Of a stretch of 64,000 nucleotides of DNA, positions 8,866-18,326 are shown one piece after another. The DNA is from Xenophilus azovorans DSM 13620 (GTDB lineage Bacteria > Pseudomonadota > Gammaproteobacteria > Burkholderiales > Burkholderiaceae_C), in assembly GCF_000745855.1 (NCBI RefSeq), contig NZ_KN050768.1, positions 1-64,000 of the forward strand, read 5' to 3'. Each line of letters starts with the position of its first letter. The first letter of the stretch is position 1. The position numbers were made by a program, and so were the translations under genes. Below the pieces are notes generated by a model. That model did not search any database. It was not told where the DNA came from and saw nothing but the letters and a program-made list of their open reading frames with translations.

Positions 8866-9064
8866 GACAATCTCCCGGCCTGCCTAGCTGTCAAGCCAAG
8901 AATTTCCAACGTGCGCCCTTTCATTCGTTACCAGAGGCGCAAAAAAATGAGGACGAAAGATACAAAATGTGGACTTTCGCACCAATCCCCGAAAACTGGT
9001 ACCTCTTTGGTACTAATCCCTTCCCCGGGGGACGGTGCGGTGGTCTTGGCAAGGAGCAGTCCCC

Positions 9065-9754
9065 TTGGAAGTGATCGAACCGGTCCACCTGAGCCCTGCG
9101 CTGGTGGTGGATGACGAGCCCGCCGTGCGGCAGCGCCTGGCCGGCGTGCTGCAGGGCCTGGGCTGCCCGCCCGAGGCCATCGCCATGGCCGAGAGCGTGG
9201 CGAAGGCGCGCGACCGGGTGGGCGAGCGCCGCTTCGGCGTGGTGCTGGTGGACATCGGCCTGCCCGACGGCAGCGGCGTCGAGTTCATCGGCTGGATGCG
9301 CCGCCACCAGCCCGACACACCCGCCGTGGTGATCTCGGCCTGGCGCACCGAGGACGTGATCGTCAGCGCGCTGCGCGCCGGGGCGATCGGCTACCTGCTC
9401 AAGGAGCGCGACGACCTGGAGCTGAGCCTGGCGCTGCGCAGCATCGAGCGCGGCGGCGCCCCCATCGACCCCTTCGTCGCGCGCCGCATCATGGGCCTGC
9501 TGGCCGCCCCCGCACCGCCGGGCGGCAGCAGCCCCGCGCCGTCCGACGGCGAGCCCGTCCCCTCGCTCAGCCCGCGTGAACGCGAGATCCTCCGCCTGGT
9601 CGCCCAGGGTCTGAGCAACCGCGAGATGGCGGACCTGCTTTCGATCTCGAAGCTGACGGTCGAATGCCACACCAAGAACATCTACCGCAAGCTGGTGGTG
9701 AACTCGCGCACCGAGGCGGTGTTCGAGGCGCGCCGGCACGGGCTGCTTTCCTGA
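9065..9754 (+). CDS. NarL/LuxR-family response regulator
   Basis: 229 residues from TTG 9065. The receiver domain shows DDE at residues 7-9, the phospho-acceptor Asp in VLVDIGLPDGSG, Ser in VISAW and Lys in YLLKERDD. The C-terminal LuxR helix-turn-helix is complete (LSPREREILRLVAQGLSNREMADLLSIS in two adjoining parts, then VECHTKNIYRKL). TTG 9065 is preferred because AAGGAG lies at 9051-9056; GTG 9035 and GTG 9071 are alternatives. It is encoded directly before, and overlaps, its likely partner kinase. Target genes are not evident. Confidence 0.88.
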   Translation: MEVIEPVHLSPALVVDDEPAVRQRLAGVLQGLGCPPEAIAMAESVAKARDRVGERRFGVVLVDIGLPDGSGVEFIGWMRRHQPDTPAVVISAWRTEDVIVSALRAGAIGYLLKERDDLELSLALRSIERGGAPIDPFVARRIMGLLAAPAPPGGSSPAPSDGEPVPSLSPREREILRLVAQGLSNREMADLLSISKLTVECHTKNIYRKLVVNSRTEAVFEARRHGLLS

Positions 9755-11601
9755 TCCGGCGCGGATGGCTGGCGCCGCTGCTGGCGGTGCTGGCGCTGCT
9801 GCTGGCCGGCCCGGCGCCGGCGGCGGCGGGGGAACTGCTCGAGCTGGCCCGGGCGCAGGCCGTGCGCGGCGGCTGGCACGACGCGGCGCCGCCCGAGGCC
9901 GGCTGGCAGGCGGTCGGCCTGCCCGACAACTGGGCCGTCCGCTGGCCGTCGCACGACGGCGTCGTCTGGTACCGCTTCACCTGGCAGCACGCCGGCGACG
10001 CGCCCGCGGCGCTGATGCTGGCGTGGATCAACATGGCCGGCAGCGTGTACGTGAACGGCATCGAGCTGCACCGCGACGCCAGCCTGCTGGAGCCGCTCAC
10101 GCGCAGCTGGAACACGCCGCGCCAGTGGCTGGTGGCGCCGGCGCTGCTGCGCGAGGGCGAGAACACCGTGCTGGTGCGCGTGGCCGGCATGGCGGCCTAC
10201 CAGGGCGGCCTGCCGCCGCTGCTGGTGGGCGAGCCGGCGCAGGTGCAGTCCCGCTACGAGGAGGAACTGCTGTGGCGCCACGACCTGCCCCTGATCGCCA
10301 TGGCCGCCAGCGTGGTGATCGTCCTGCTGTTCGGCGGCCTGTGGCTGATGCGCCCGCGCGAGACGGCCTATGCCTGGTTCGCGCTGATGTCGCTGGCCTG
10401 GCTGCTGTTCGAGTTCAACCACCTGGCGACCTCGCCCTGGCCGCTGGCGGGCACCGACGCCTGGCAGGCGCTGAACACCTCGCTGCTGGTCTTCTTCGCC
10501 GCCGCCTTCCTGCTGTTCGTGCTGCGGCTGCGGCGCGAGGAAGGCGCGCCCCTGGTGGAGGCCGCCATCTGGCTCGCCGCGGTGCTGGCCTGGGCCGACC
10601 TGTGGAGCCTGCCGCGCACCGGCATGGCCGCGCACCGGGCGCTGTGGAGCAGCGTGGCCGCCGCCGCGACGGCCACGGCGGCCGTGGGCGTGTTCGCCGT
10701 GCGCTGGCCGGTCTCCAGCCGGCGCGAGCGGACGCTGCTGCTCGTGCTGATGCTGATCGTGCTGGCGGCGGCGGCACACGACCTGCTGGTGTTCCTGCAA
10801 TGGCTGCCGGGCACGCGCTACTACGCCGGCATCGCCTCCTGCGCGCTGCTGGTGGCGCTGGCCGTGCTGCTGGCGCGCCGCTTCACGCAGGCGCTGCGTG
10901 AGACGGAGCAGTTCAACGCGCGCCTGATCGCCCAGGTCGAGGCGGCGAAGACCGAGCTGCGCGACACGCTGGAGCGCACGCACGCGCTCAAGCTGATGCA
11001 TGCGCGCGCCCATGAGCGGGTGGCGCTGGCCAGCGACCTGCACGACGGCCTGGGCGGCATGCTGGTGGGCAGCATCGCCTCGCTGGAGCACGCCTCGCAG
11101 CCGGTGCCGCAGGATCGCATCCTCGCCATGCTCAAGGACCTGCGCGACGACCTGCGGCTGATCCTGGACGCCACCGGCCAGCAGCCGGGGCTGCAGCCGC
11201 TGGACGACGTGATCGCCCCGCTGCGCCACCGCTTGGGCACGCTCTTCGAGGCCAACGGCGTCGTCTGCCGCTGGCACCTGCTCAACGTCGGCGACCTGAC
11301 GCTCACCGCCTCGCTGAACATCGGCGTGCTGCGCTTCCTGCAGGAGGCGCTGACCAACGTGCTCAAGCACAGCGGCGCGCGCCGGGCGGACGTCTACGTC
11401 ACCCGCACCCGCACGCACCTGCGGCTGGACGTGCGCGACGACGGCCGCGGCTTCGCCGTCGAGTCGGCCGGCGACGCGCCGGGCAACGGCCTGCGCAACA
11501 TGCGCACGCGCGCCGAGCGGCTGGCGGGCGTGGTGCAGTGGCAGTCGCGGCCGGGCCGCACGGTGGTCACGCTGCTGATCGACCTGCTCTCGGCGCGCTA
11601 G
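9664..11601 (+). CDS. Sensor histidine kinase, HisKA_3/NarX type
   Basis: Up to 645 residues. After a signal-type hydrophobic stretch (LAPLLAVLALLLAGPAPAAAG) comes a periplasmic jelly-roll domain (WYRFTW to ENTVLVRVAG), as in 7TM-DISM receptors. About seven membrane helices follow, then a coiled linker, a HisKA_3 box (SDLHDGLGGML) and a HATPase with N-box EALTNVLKHSG and G-boxes DDGRGF and GNGLRNM. It phosphorylates the upstream regulator in the same operon. The start is uncertain. The only in-frame ATG is 9664, deep inside the regulator gene. The signal peptide really begins near 9751, where the sequence reads CTGA, so a CTG start overlapping the regulator's TGA is plausible. The ligand is unknown. 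Confidence 0.88.
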   Translation: MPHQEHLPQAGGELAHRGGVRGAPARAAFLIRRGWLAPLLAVLALLLAGPAPAAAGELLELARAQAVRGGWHDAAPPEAGWQAVGLPDNWAVRWPSHDGVVWYRFTWQHAGDAPAALMLAWINMAGSVYVNGIELHRDASLLEPLTRSWNTPRQWLVAPALLREGENTVLVRVAGMAAYQGGLPPLLVGEPAQVQSRYEEELLWRHDLPLIAMAASVVIVLLFGGLWLMRPRETAYAWFALMSLAWLLFEFNHLATSPWPLAGTDAWQALNTSLLVFFAAAFLLFVLRLRREEGAPLVEAAIWLAAVLAWADLWSLPRTGMAAHRALWSSVAAAATATAAVGVFAVRWPVSSRRERTLLLVLMLIVLAAAAHDLLVFLQWLPGTRYYAGIASCALLVALAVLLARRFTQALRETEQFNARLIAQVEAAKTELRDTLERTHALKLMHARAHERVALASDLHDGLGGMLVGSIASLEHASQPVPQDRILAMLKDLRDDLRLILDATGQQPGLQPLDDVIAPLRHRLGTLFEANGVVCRWHLLNVGDLTLTASLNIGVLRFLQEALTNVLKHSGARRADVYVTRTRTHLRLDVRDDGRGFAVESAGDAPGNGLRNMRTRAERLAGVVQWQSRPGRTVVTLLIDLLSAR

Positions 11602-11608
11602 CTAGCGC
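11595..11608. other. Perfect palindrome between convergent genes
   Basis: gcgctagctagcgc is a 14-bp perfect palindrome covering the kinase stop codon, between the kinase and the opposed uppP gene. It could help both transcripts end, but no T-run follows on either strand. Confidence 0.3.
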
Positions 11609-11618
11609 AGCAGCCGGC

Positions 11619-12443
11619 TCACTCGGCCCACTGCACCACGCCGCTCCAGGCCGTGGCCAGCACCACGATGCCGAAGGCGATGCGGTACCAGGCGAAGGGC
11701 ACGAAGCTGTGGCTGGAGATGTAGCGCAGCAGCCAGCGCACGCACAGCCAGGCGCTCACGAACGAGAACACCAGGCCCACCGCGAACAGCGGGATGTCGG
11801 CCGCCGACAGCAGCGCCCGCTCCTTGTAGAGGCTGTAGACACCGGCGCCGATGAGCGTGGGGATGGCCAGGAAGAAGGAGAAGTCCGTCGCCGCCTTGCG
11901 CGACAGGCCCAGCAGCATGCCGCCGATGATGGTCGCGCCCGATCGGCTGGTGCCCGGGATCATGGCGAAGCACTGCACCAGGCCGACTTTGAGCGCGTCC
12001 CAGGGCGTCATGTCGTCCACGTGCTCCACGCGCACGGCGCCGGGCGGGCGCTTCTCGGCCCAGAGGATGACGAAGCCGCCGAGGATGAAGGTGGTGGCCA
12101 CCACCACCGGCGTGAACAGGTTCGCCTTGATGGCCTTGCCGAACACCAGGCCCAGCACCACCGCCGGCAGGAAGCCGATCAGCACGTTGAGCGCGAAGCG
12201 CCGCGCCTTCGGCTGGCGCGGCAGCGCCGTGACGGTCGAGCGGATCTTCTGCCAGTACACCAGGATGACGGCGAAGATCGCGCCGGTCTGGATGGCGATG
12301 TCGAACACCTTGGCCTTGCCGTCGTCGAAACCCAGCAGCGCGCCGGCGAGGATGAGGTGGCCGGTGGACGAGATGGGGAGGAATTCGGTCAGACCCTCCA
12401 CGATGCCCATGACCGCGGCCTTGACCAAGAGAACGATATCCAA
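11619..12443 (-). CDS. uppP: Undecaprenyl-diphosphatase
   Basis: 274 residues with about eight membrane helices. The family motifs are intact: [14 protein letters not shown] at residues 16-29 and PGTSRSG at 163-169, which form the phosphatase site. The enzyme recycles undecaprenyl pyrophosphate to the monophosphate carrier used for peptidoglycan and surface polysaccharide, and confers background bacitracin resistance. It is convergent with the histidine kinase gene, and transcription comes from the 12444-12469 gap or from the upstream operon. Length and motifs match BacA/UppP exactly. Confidence 0.96.
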   Translation of the reverse strand: MDIVLLVKAAVMGIVEGLTEFLPISSTGHLILAGALLGFDDGKAKVFDIAIQTGAIFAVILVYWQKIRSTVTALPRQPKARRFALNVLIGFLPAVVLGLVFGKAIKANLFTPVVVATTFILGGFVILWAEKRPPGAVRVEHVDDMTPWDALKVGLVQCFAMIPGTSRSGATIIGGMLLGLSRKAATDFSFFLAIPTLIGAGVYSLYKERALLSAADIPLFAVGLVFSFVSAWLCVRWLLRYISSHSFVPFAWYRIAFGIVVLATAWSGVVQWAE

Positions 12444-12469
12444 ACTGACGCTCCTACAAAGAGCGCCGA

Positions 12470-13138
12470 TTATCGCGAGGGGTCAGGGTCCTCCCGGATG
12501 CGCTCGCGCAGCGCCCGTACCGCGCTGCCCGGCGTGGTCAGCACCGGCACCTGCGCCGGCAGCTCGCGGCGCAGCAGCGGCGCCGCCCGCGCCATGCTGA
12601 ACTGCGCCAGCGCGATCACCTCGCAGCCCTCGGCCAGCAGCGCCCGCGCGGCGTGCAGCACGGCCTCGTCGTGCGCCTGCACGCGGCCCTCGTCCAGCGC
12701 CTGCAGGGCGCCTTCGGCCAGCCGGGTGCGCAGCGGCACCGCGGCGGGGAATTCCGGCGGCATGCTCCGCAGCGTGGGCGCGAAGGAGGCGATCAGCCCG
12801 ACCCGGCCGCCGGAGCGCGCCGCGTCGGCGATCATCGCCTCGTTGGGCTTGAGCACCGGCATGTGCGGCCGCCGCGCCGCCGCGGCCTCGATGCAGGGCC
12901 CGAAGGCCGAGCAGGTGAACAGGATGCCCCTCGCGCCGGTGCCTTCGGCGTAGGCGCTCAGCGTCTCGAAGCGCCGGTGCATCGCCTCGTCGAGCCCGCG
13001 GCCGGACCGGGCCAGGTCGGCCGAGAGGCTGTCGTCCAGCAGGTTCATGCGCTGGCATGCGGGCCAGGCCCGCGCCATCTCCTCGTTGATGGGCGCGACC
13101 GAGTGGGCCAGCGCGTGGATCAGGGCGACGCGCGTCAT
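12470..13138 (-). CDS. Asp/Glu racemase-superfamily enzyme with one catalytic Cys
   Basis: 222 residues. The first half has the superfamily cysteine loop ([10 protein letters not shown], Cys76). The position of the second catalytic Cys (GCTH in true racemases) reads [13 protein letters not shown], where the expected Cys is replaced; Cys172 is displaced upstream. Single-Cys members include decarboxylases and isomerases, so racemase activity is doubtful. The ATG overlaps the stop of the TRAP permease gene (ATGA at 13135-13138), so the enzyme is translationally coupled to uptake and likely acts on the transported acid. The substrate is unknown. Confidence 0.75.
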   Translation of the reverse strand: MTRVALIHALAHSVAPINEEMARAWPACQRMNLLDDSLSADLARSGRGLDEAMHRRFETLSAYAEGTGARGILFTCSAFGPCIEAAAARRPHMPVLKPNEAMIADAARSGGRVGLIASFAPTLRSMPPEFPAAVPLRTRLAEGALQALDEGRVQAHDEAVLHAARALLAEGCEVIALAQFSMARAAPLLRRELPAQVPVLTTPGSAVRALRERIREDPDPSR

Positions 13139-15720
13139 GCCACCCCCTTGGCGCCCAGCGGCTCGGCGCGCGCGCGCCGGCCCTGCCCCCACCACAGCAG
13201 CAGCACCAGCAGCGTCGCGGGCAGGTAGATCCAGTAGGCGGAGGGCCGGTCGCTGGGCACCATCACCGCGGCCACTTCCCAGCCGGGCTCGAAGCCGCTC
13301 TTGCGCGCCTGGCTGCCGAAGCGCACGTTGGCGATCCGCACCTGCTCGCCCAGCGACGTGACGGTCAGGCCCGCCTTCTGCAGCCGCTCGCGCCCGGGCC
13401 CGGCTTCGTCGAGCTGCACCGCGACGGTCTTGCGCACCTCGTCGCCCTCGATGTTGGTGCCGTGGATCTGCAGCACCAGCCGCTCCTTCTCGCCCAGCGC
13501 CTCGGCCGACTCGAAGATCCGGCTGGCCGGCGCCTCGCTGTAGGGCGCGGCGTACTGGTCCACCACCCAGTCGGGGCGGAACAGCAGGAAGGTGGCGACC
13601 AGCAGCAGCAGCACCTCCCACCAGCGGCAGCGGGTGCGGAACCAGCCCATGGTGGCTGCCGCGAAGGTGAGCGAGGCCAGCGTGGCGGTGAGAGCGACCA
13701 GCGCGATCTCCCACCAGCCGCGCACGTCGATCATCAGCAGCGCCGGATTGAAGACGAAGACGAAGGGAAGCACCACCGTGCGCATGGCGTACAGCGAACC
13801 CTGCACGCCGGTCCTGATCGGGTCCTCGCCCGAGATCGCCGCCGCGGCGAAGGTGGCCAGGCCCGCCGGCGGCGTGACGTCGGCCATGATGCCGTAGTAG
13901 AAGACGAACAGGTGCACCGCGATGAGCGGGATCACCAGCCCCGACTGCGCGCCCAGCTCGACGATGACCGGCGCCATCAGCGAGGCCATCAGCACGTAGT
14001 TGGCGGTGGTGGGCACGCCCAGGCCCAGCACCAGGCAGACGAAGGCGGTGAACAGCAGCATCAGGATCACGTTGCCCTGCGACACCAGTTCCACGAAGTC
14101 GGTCATGCGGAAGCCCAGCCCGGTGAGCGTGATGCCGCCGACGATGATGCCCGCCGTCGCGGTGGCGATGCCGATGCCGATCATGTTGCGGCTGCCGTCG
14201 TTCAGGCCCTGGACGACCTCGTTCGCGCTGTCCTTCCACGCCTGCAGCGGCATGCCGCGGCCGCGGAAGAAGGCCAGCAGCGGCCGCTGCGTGAGCATCA
14301 GCACGATCATGGTCACGGTGGCCCAGAAGGCCGACAGCGCGGGCGAGAGCTCGTCCACCGCCAGGCACCAGATCAGCACGCCGATGGGGATCAGGTAGTA
14401 GAGGCCGGCGCGCACCGTGGGCCAGGCCTGCGGCAGCACGGGGTTGTTGACGTCGATGTCCTCCGGCAGGTCGGGGCTGCGCGCAGCCACCCGCAGCAGC
14501 CAGACGTACAGGCCTGCCAGCAGCCCGATCAGCACCCAGGGCGCGGCCGCGCCGAGCAGCGCGCGCGCGCCGATGGCGATCCAGTACACCGCGCCCATCA
14601 CGGCGATGGTGCCCGAGATGCCGAGCGCGCGGCCGGTGAACTTCTGCCGCGCGGTGCGCGCCTGCGCCATCGCCATCGGCCTGATGCCCAGCTTCACCGC
14701 CTCCAGGTGGACGATGTAGAACAGCGCGATGTAGGAGATGACGGCCGGCAGCAGCGCGTGCCTGATGATGTCCACGTAGGGGATGCCCACGTACTCCACC
14801 ATCAGGAAGGCCGCGGCGCCCATCACCGGCGGCATGATCTGGCCGTTGATGGACGAGGCGGTCTCGATCGCGCCGGCCTTCACGCCGCCGTAGCCGGCCT
14901 TCTTCATCAGCGGGATGGTGAAGATGCCGCCGGTGACCACGTTGGACACCGACGAGCCCGAGATCAGCCCGTTGAGCGCCGACGAGACCACCGCCACCTT
15001 GGCCGGCCCGCCGCGCAGGTGGCCCAGCAGCGCGAAGGACACCTGCATCATGTAGTTGCCGCCGCCGGCGCGGTCGAGCAGCGCGCCGAACAGCACGAAG
15101 ATGTAGATGAAGGCCACCGACACGCCCAGCGCCACGCCGTACACGCCCTCGGTCGTCAGCCACATGTGCGAGGCCATGCGCTCCAGCGAGGCGCCCTTGT
15201 GCGCGATCACGTCGGGCAGCCAGGGCCCCAGGAAGACGTAGCCCAGGAACACGATGCCCAGGATCGCCATCGGCAGGCCCACCGCGCGGCGGGTGGCCTC
15301 CAGCAGCAGCACCAGCCCCGCGCAGGCGGTGGCGACGTCCATCGCCGTCGGCTGGCCGGGCCGCGTGGCCAACTCGCGGTAGAACAGCATCAGGTAGGCG
15401 CCCGCGAAGGCGGCCGCCAGCGCCAGCGCCCAGTCCTGCAGCGGGATGCGGTCGCGCGGCGAGCGCCGCGTCGCCGGAAAGGCCAGGAAGGCCAGGAACA
15501 GCGCCGTGCCCAGGTGGATGGCGCGCGCCTCGGTGTCGTTGAGCACGCCGAAGCCCAGCATGAAGGGCAGCGGCGAGGCGTACCAGAGCTGGAACAGCGC
15601 CCAGCCCACCGCGCCGATGAAGATCACCATGCCGGGCGCGCCGCCGGCCGTGCGGCCGCCGGTGTCGACGTCCGCCACCAGCTGCTGCAGTTCCGGGGAT
15701 GCCTTGTCGAGGTCACTCAT
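13135..15720 (-). CDS. TRAP transporter fused 4TM/12TM permease (TAXI type)
   Basis: 861 residues. This is a fused DctQ-DctM membrane component with many hydrophobic segments. Conserved loops include SGSSVSNVVTGG, the INGQIMPPVMGAAAFLMVEY region, and GLGVPTTANYV. The C-terminal 160 residues form a DUF3394-like periplasmic domain (LVLQIHGTNIEGDEVRKTVA) before a final helix. Together with the TAXI binding protein upstream it makes a sodium- or proton-driven uptake system for an organic or amino acid. It overlaps the downstream enzyme gene by 4 bp. The length is typical of TRAP-TAXI fusions. Confidence 0.93.
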   Translation of the reverse strand: MSDLDKASPELQQLVADVDTGGRTAGGAPGMVIFIGAVGWALFQLWYASPLPFMLGFGVLNDTEARAIHLGTALFLAFLAFPATRRSPRDRIPLQDWALALAAAFAGAYLMLFYRELATRPGQPTAMDVATACAGLVLLLEATRRAVGLPMAILGIVFLGYVFLGPWLPDVIAHKGASLERMASHMWLTTEGVYGVALGVSVAFIYIFVLFGALLDRAGGGNYMMQVSFALLGHLRGGPAKVAVVSSALNGLISGSSVSNVVTGGIFTIPLMKKAGYGGVKAGAIETASSINGQIMPPVMGAAAFLMVEYVGIPYVDIIRHALLPAVISYIALFYIVHLEAVKLGIRPMAMAQARTARQKFTGRALGISGTIAVMGAVYWIAIGARALLGAAAPWVLIGLLAGLYVWLLRVAARSPDLPEDIDVNNPVLPQAWPTVRAGLYYLIPIGVLIWCLAVDELSPALSAFWATVTMIVLMLTQRPLLAFFRGRGMPLQAWKDSANEVVQGLNDGSRNMIGIGIATATAGIIVGGITLTGLGFRMTDFVELVSQGNVILMLLFTAFVCLVLGLGVPTTANYVLMASLMAPVIVELGAQSGLVIPLIAVHLFVFYYGIMADVTPPAGLATFAAAAISGEDPIRTGVQGSLYAMRTVVLPFVFVFNPALLMIDVRGWWEIALVALTATLASLTFAAATMGWFRTRCRWWEVLLLLVATFLLFRPDWVVDQYAAPYSEAPASRIFESAEALGEKERLVLQIHGTNIEGDEVRKTVAVQLDEAGPGRERLQKAGLTVTSLGEQVRIANVRFGSQARKSGFEPGWEVAAVMVPSDRPSAYWIYLPATLLVLLLWWGQGRRARAEPLGAKGVA

Positions 15721-15767
15721 GTACCGGCCCTCCTTTCCCCTGTGCTACGGGGTTCAGTCCTGTTCCC

Positions 15768-15803
15768 GAAAAAGGCGGATGGCCTTGCGGGATCCATCCG
15801 CCT
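15768..15803 (-). terminator. Intrinsic terminator/attenuator between TAXI and permease genes
   Basis: aggcggatgg (15773-15782) pairs with ccatccgcct (15794-15803), a 10-bp stem with an 11-base loop. Read on the minus strand it is followed at once by five Ts (complement of 15769-15773). It lies between the binding-protein gene and the permease gene of one operon, so it probably lowers permease expression relative to the binding protein. Confidence 0.8.
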
Positions 15804-15837
15804 CCCTGCACCCGCATCGGGCGTGCGCGGCGCCGGG

Positions 15838-16818
15838 TTACTTCACCCAGCCCTTTTCCTTGTAGTAACGCAGCGCGCCCTCGTGCAGCGGCGCGGTCTG
15901 CCCCGCCTTGACCATGTCCTCGGGCTTGAGGTTGGCGAAGGCCGGATGCAGGCGCTTGAAGTCCTCGAAGTTGTCGAACACCGCCTTGACCACCTGGTAG
16001 ATGGTGTCGGCCGGCACCTTGGCGGAGCTGACGAAGGTGGCCAGCACGCCATAGGTCTCGGTGGCCTGCGGGTTGTTCGGATACAGCCCGGCGGGGATGG
16101 TGGCCTTGGCGAAGTAGGGGTTGTCGGCCACCAGCTTGTCGACCACCGGGCCGGTCAGCGGCACCAGCTTGGCGCCGCAGCTCGTGGTCGGGTCCTGGAT
16201 GTTGGCCGAGGGGTGGCCCACGGCGTAGAAGAAGCCGTCGATCTTGCCGTCGCACAGCGCGGGGCCGTGCTCGTCGGCCTTGAGTTCGGAGGCGAGGCCG
16301 AAGTCGCTCATCTTCCAGCCCAGCGCGTTGACGAGCTGGGTGGACGAGGCCAGCGTGCCCGAGCCCGGGTTGCCGACGTTGAAGCGCTTGCCCTTGAAGT
16401 CCTCGAACTTCGTGATGTTGGCTTCCTTGCGCGCCACCACGGTGAAGGGCTCCGGGTGCAGCGAGAACACCGCGCGCAGCTCGGGGTAGGCGCCGGCGCT
16501 CTGGAACTGGCCCTGCCCCTTCACCGCGTTGAACTGCACGTCGCTCTGCGCCACGCCCATGTCCAGCTCGCCGGCCTTGATGGTGTTGATGTTGAACACC
16601 GAGCCGCCGGTGGACTCCACCGAGCAGCGGATGCCGTGCTGCGCGCGGTCCTTGTTGACCAGGCGGCAGATCGCGCCGCCGGCCGCGTAGTACACGCCGG
16701 TCACGCCGCCGGTGCCGATGGTGACGAACTTGGACTGCGCCAGCGCGGGCGCGGCGGCCAGGCCGGACGCGGCCACGGCGAGCGCGCCGGCCAGCGCGGG
16801 GAACGGGTTCTTCTTCAT
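15838..16818 (-). CDS. TRAP transporter solute-binding protein, TAXI family
   Basis: 326 residues. Signal peptide residues 1-27 ([17 protein letters not shown]). The mature protein opens with [19 protein letters not shown], the TAXI hallmark, and contains [11 protein letters not shown]. It is a periplasmic receptor delivering substrate to the fused permease encoded 117 bp downstream. GAGGAG precedes ATG 16818. It sits between the permease and the aminotransferase genes on the same strand. TAXI proteins bind glutamate or other acids; the ligand here is not known, though the linked aminotransferase suggests an amino or keto acid. Confidence 0.93.
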   Translation of the reverse strand: MKKNPFPALAGALAVAASGLAAAPALAQSKFVTIGTGGVTGVYYAAGGAICRLVNKDRAQHGIRCSVESTGGSVFNINTIKAGELDMGVAQSDVQFNAVKGQGQFQSAGAYPELRAVFSLHPEPFTVVARKEANITKFEDFKGKRFNVGNPGSGTLASSTQLVNALGWKMSDFGLASELKADEHGPALCDGKIDGFFYAVGHPSANIQDPTTSCGAKLVPLTGPVVDKLVADNPYFAKATIPAGLYPNNPQATETYGVLATFVSSAKVPADTIYQVVKAVFDNFEDFKRLHPAFANLKPEDMVKAGQTAPLHEGALRYYKEKGWVK

Positions 16819-16858
16819 CACTGCTTTCTCCTCGGTTCGGGTTGGAAAGGGGAAACGC

Positions 16859-18184
16859 TCACGCGGCCAGTGCCGCGTCCAGCGCCGTCGCCAGCAGCCG
16901 GGCGATCTGTGCCAGGTCGGCCTCGCTGGCGATGAACGGCGGAGCGAGCAGCACGTGGTCGCCCTGCCGCCCGTCGACGGTGCCACCCATCGGGTACACC
17001 AGCAGGCCCTGTGCCATCGCCGCCTGCTTGACGCGCGCATGCAGCCGCCGCGCCGGGTCGAAGGGCGTCTTGCCGGCGCGCTCGGCCACGAGTTCGACGC
17101 CCCAGAAGAAGCCGCGCCCGCGGATGTCGCCCACGTGCGGGTGCGCGCCCAGCGCCTCGCGCAGCAGGCGGCCGAAGACCTCGCCGCGCTCGCGCACCCG
17201 GGCCAGCAGGCCGTCGCGGTGGATGACCCGCTGCACCGCCAGCGCCGCCGCGCAGGCGACCGGGTGGCCGAGGTAGGTGTGGCCGTGCTGGAAGAAGCCG
17301 CTGCCGCTGGACATGGCCTCCACGATGCGGCGCTGGGCGAGCACCGCGCCCACCGGCTGGTAGCCGCCGCCCAGCCCCTTGGCGACGGTGACGAGGTCGG
17401 GCGCCACGCCCTCCTGCTCGCAGGCGTAGAGCGTGCCGGTGCGGCCCATGCCGCACATCACCTCGTCGAGGATCAGCAGCACGCCGTGGCGGTCGCAGAC
17501 CTCGCGCACCGCCTTGAAGTAGCCCGGCACCGGCGTCAGCACGCCGGCAGTGGCGCCGCCCACCGTCTCGGCGACGAAGGCGATCACGCGATCGGCGCCC
17601 TGCGCCAGGATGGCCTGCTCCAGCTCGTCGGCCAGCCGCTGGCCGTACTGCTGCGCGTTCTCGCCCTCGCGCTGCTCGCGGTAGGGATAGCACGGCGACA
17701 CGTGCGTGGCCGGCACCAGGATGGGCGCGAAGGGCTCGCGCCGCCAGGCGTTGCCGCCGACGGCCAGCGCGCCCAGCGTGTTGCCGTGGTAGCTCTGGCG
17801 GCGCGCGATGAAGTGGGTGCGCTGCGGCTGGCCGGTCTCCACGAAGTACTGGCGCGCCATCTTCAGCGCCGCCTCCACGGCCTCCGAGCCGCCGCTGACC
17901 AGGTAGGCATGGCTCGTGCCCTCGGGCGCCGTGCGCACCAGTTCGTCGGCGAGCTGCTCCGCCACCTCGGTGGTGAAGAAGCTGGTGTGGGCGTAGGCCA
18001 GCCGGTCGATCTGCGCGTGCATGGCGGCGATCACGTCGGGGTGCCCGTGGCCGAGCGAGGAGACGGCCGCGCCGCCCGAGGCGTCGAGGTACGCCCGGCC
18101 CTGCGCGTCGCGGATGAACATCCCGCTGGCGGACACGGCCTGCGGCGGGGTGTGGCGCAGGTGGCGGTGGAAGACGTGGCTCAT
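16859..18184 (-). CDS. Class III PLP-dependent aminotransferase
   Basis: 441 residues, usual for omega-aminotransferases. Landmarks: [16 protein letters not shown] (phosphate cup, residues 97-111), YHGNTLGAL, Asp240 in ILDEV (pyridine nitrogen) and the PLP lysine Lys269 in [11 protein letters not shown]. It would move an amino group from an amine, omega- or beta-amino acid to pyruvate or 2-oxoglutarate. The start is ATG 18184, as alignable sequence begins there; no strong ribosome site is visible. It heads the TRAP operon and is divergent from the RpiR gene, with operator-like palindromes between, so it is probably induced by the transported compound. Confidence 0.9.
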   Translation of the reverse strand: MSHVFHRHLRHTPPQAVSASGMFIRDAQGRAYLDASGGAAVSSLGHGHPDVIAAMHAQIDRLAYAHTSFFTTEVAEQLADELVRTAPEGTSHAYLVSGGSEAVEAALKMARQYFVETGQPQRTHFIARRQSYHGNTLGALAVGGNAWRREPFAPILVPATHVSPCYPYREQREGENAQQYGQRLADELEQAILAQGADRVIAFVAETVGGATAGVLTPVPGYFKAVREVCDRHGVLLILDEVMCGMGRTGTLYACEQEGVAPDLVTVAKGLGGGYQPVGAVLAQRRIVEAMSSGSGFFQHGHTYLGHPVACAAALAVQRVIHRDGLLARVRERGEVFGRLLREALGAHPHVGDIRGRGFFWGVELVAERAGKTPFDPARRLHARVKQAAMAQGLLVYPMGGTVDGRQGDHVLLAPPFIASEADLAQIARLLATALDAALAA

Positions 18185-18199
18185 GGCGAGAGGGGATTC

Positions 18200-18242
18200 G
18201 GAACTAATGTTTTGAGAAATTCTGTTTTGGAACAAATGTTCC
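18200..18242. promoter_or_regulatory. Palindromic operator in the aminotransferase/RpiR intergenic region
   Basis: A perfect site ggaacaaatgttcc (18229-18242, arms ggaaca/tgttcc) and a related half-palindrome ggaactaatgttt (18200-18212) lie 29 bp apart. A further gttcc half occurs at 18296-18300, close to the RpiR start. The repeated GGAAC halves in a divergent promoter suggest a site for the adjacent RpiR regulator. Confidence 0.5.
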
Positions 18243-18326
18243 GTCAACCCTCGATAGCCCTGATGGTGGAACACCTCATACCGTTTCGGTACATTCGTTC
18301 CACTCTGCCGCCACCCTCCTCCCGCC

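Noticed and set aside
8996-9014. tggtac repeated as tggtacctctttggtacta, as a possible operator before the response regulator
   Set aside because: It is a short direct repeat without dyad symmetry at the right spacing and has no second copy near.
13462-16935. Plus-strand open frame of about 1150 codons opposite the TRAP genes
   Set aside because: Its translation is repetitive Gln/Arg/His-rich text, mirroring the codon pattern of the fused permease and TAXI genes on the other strand.
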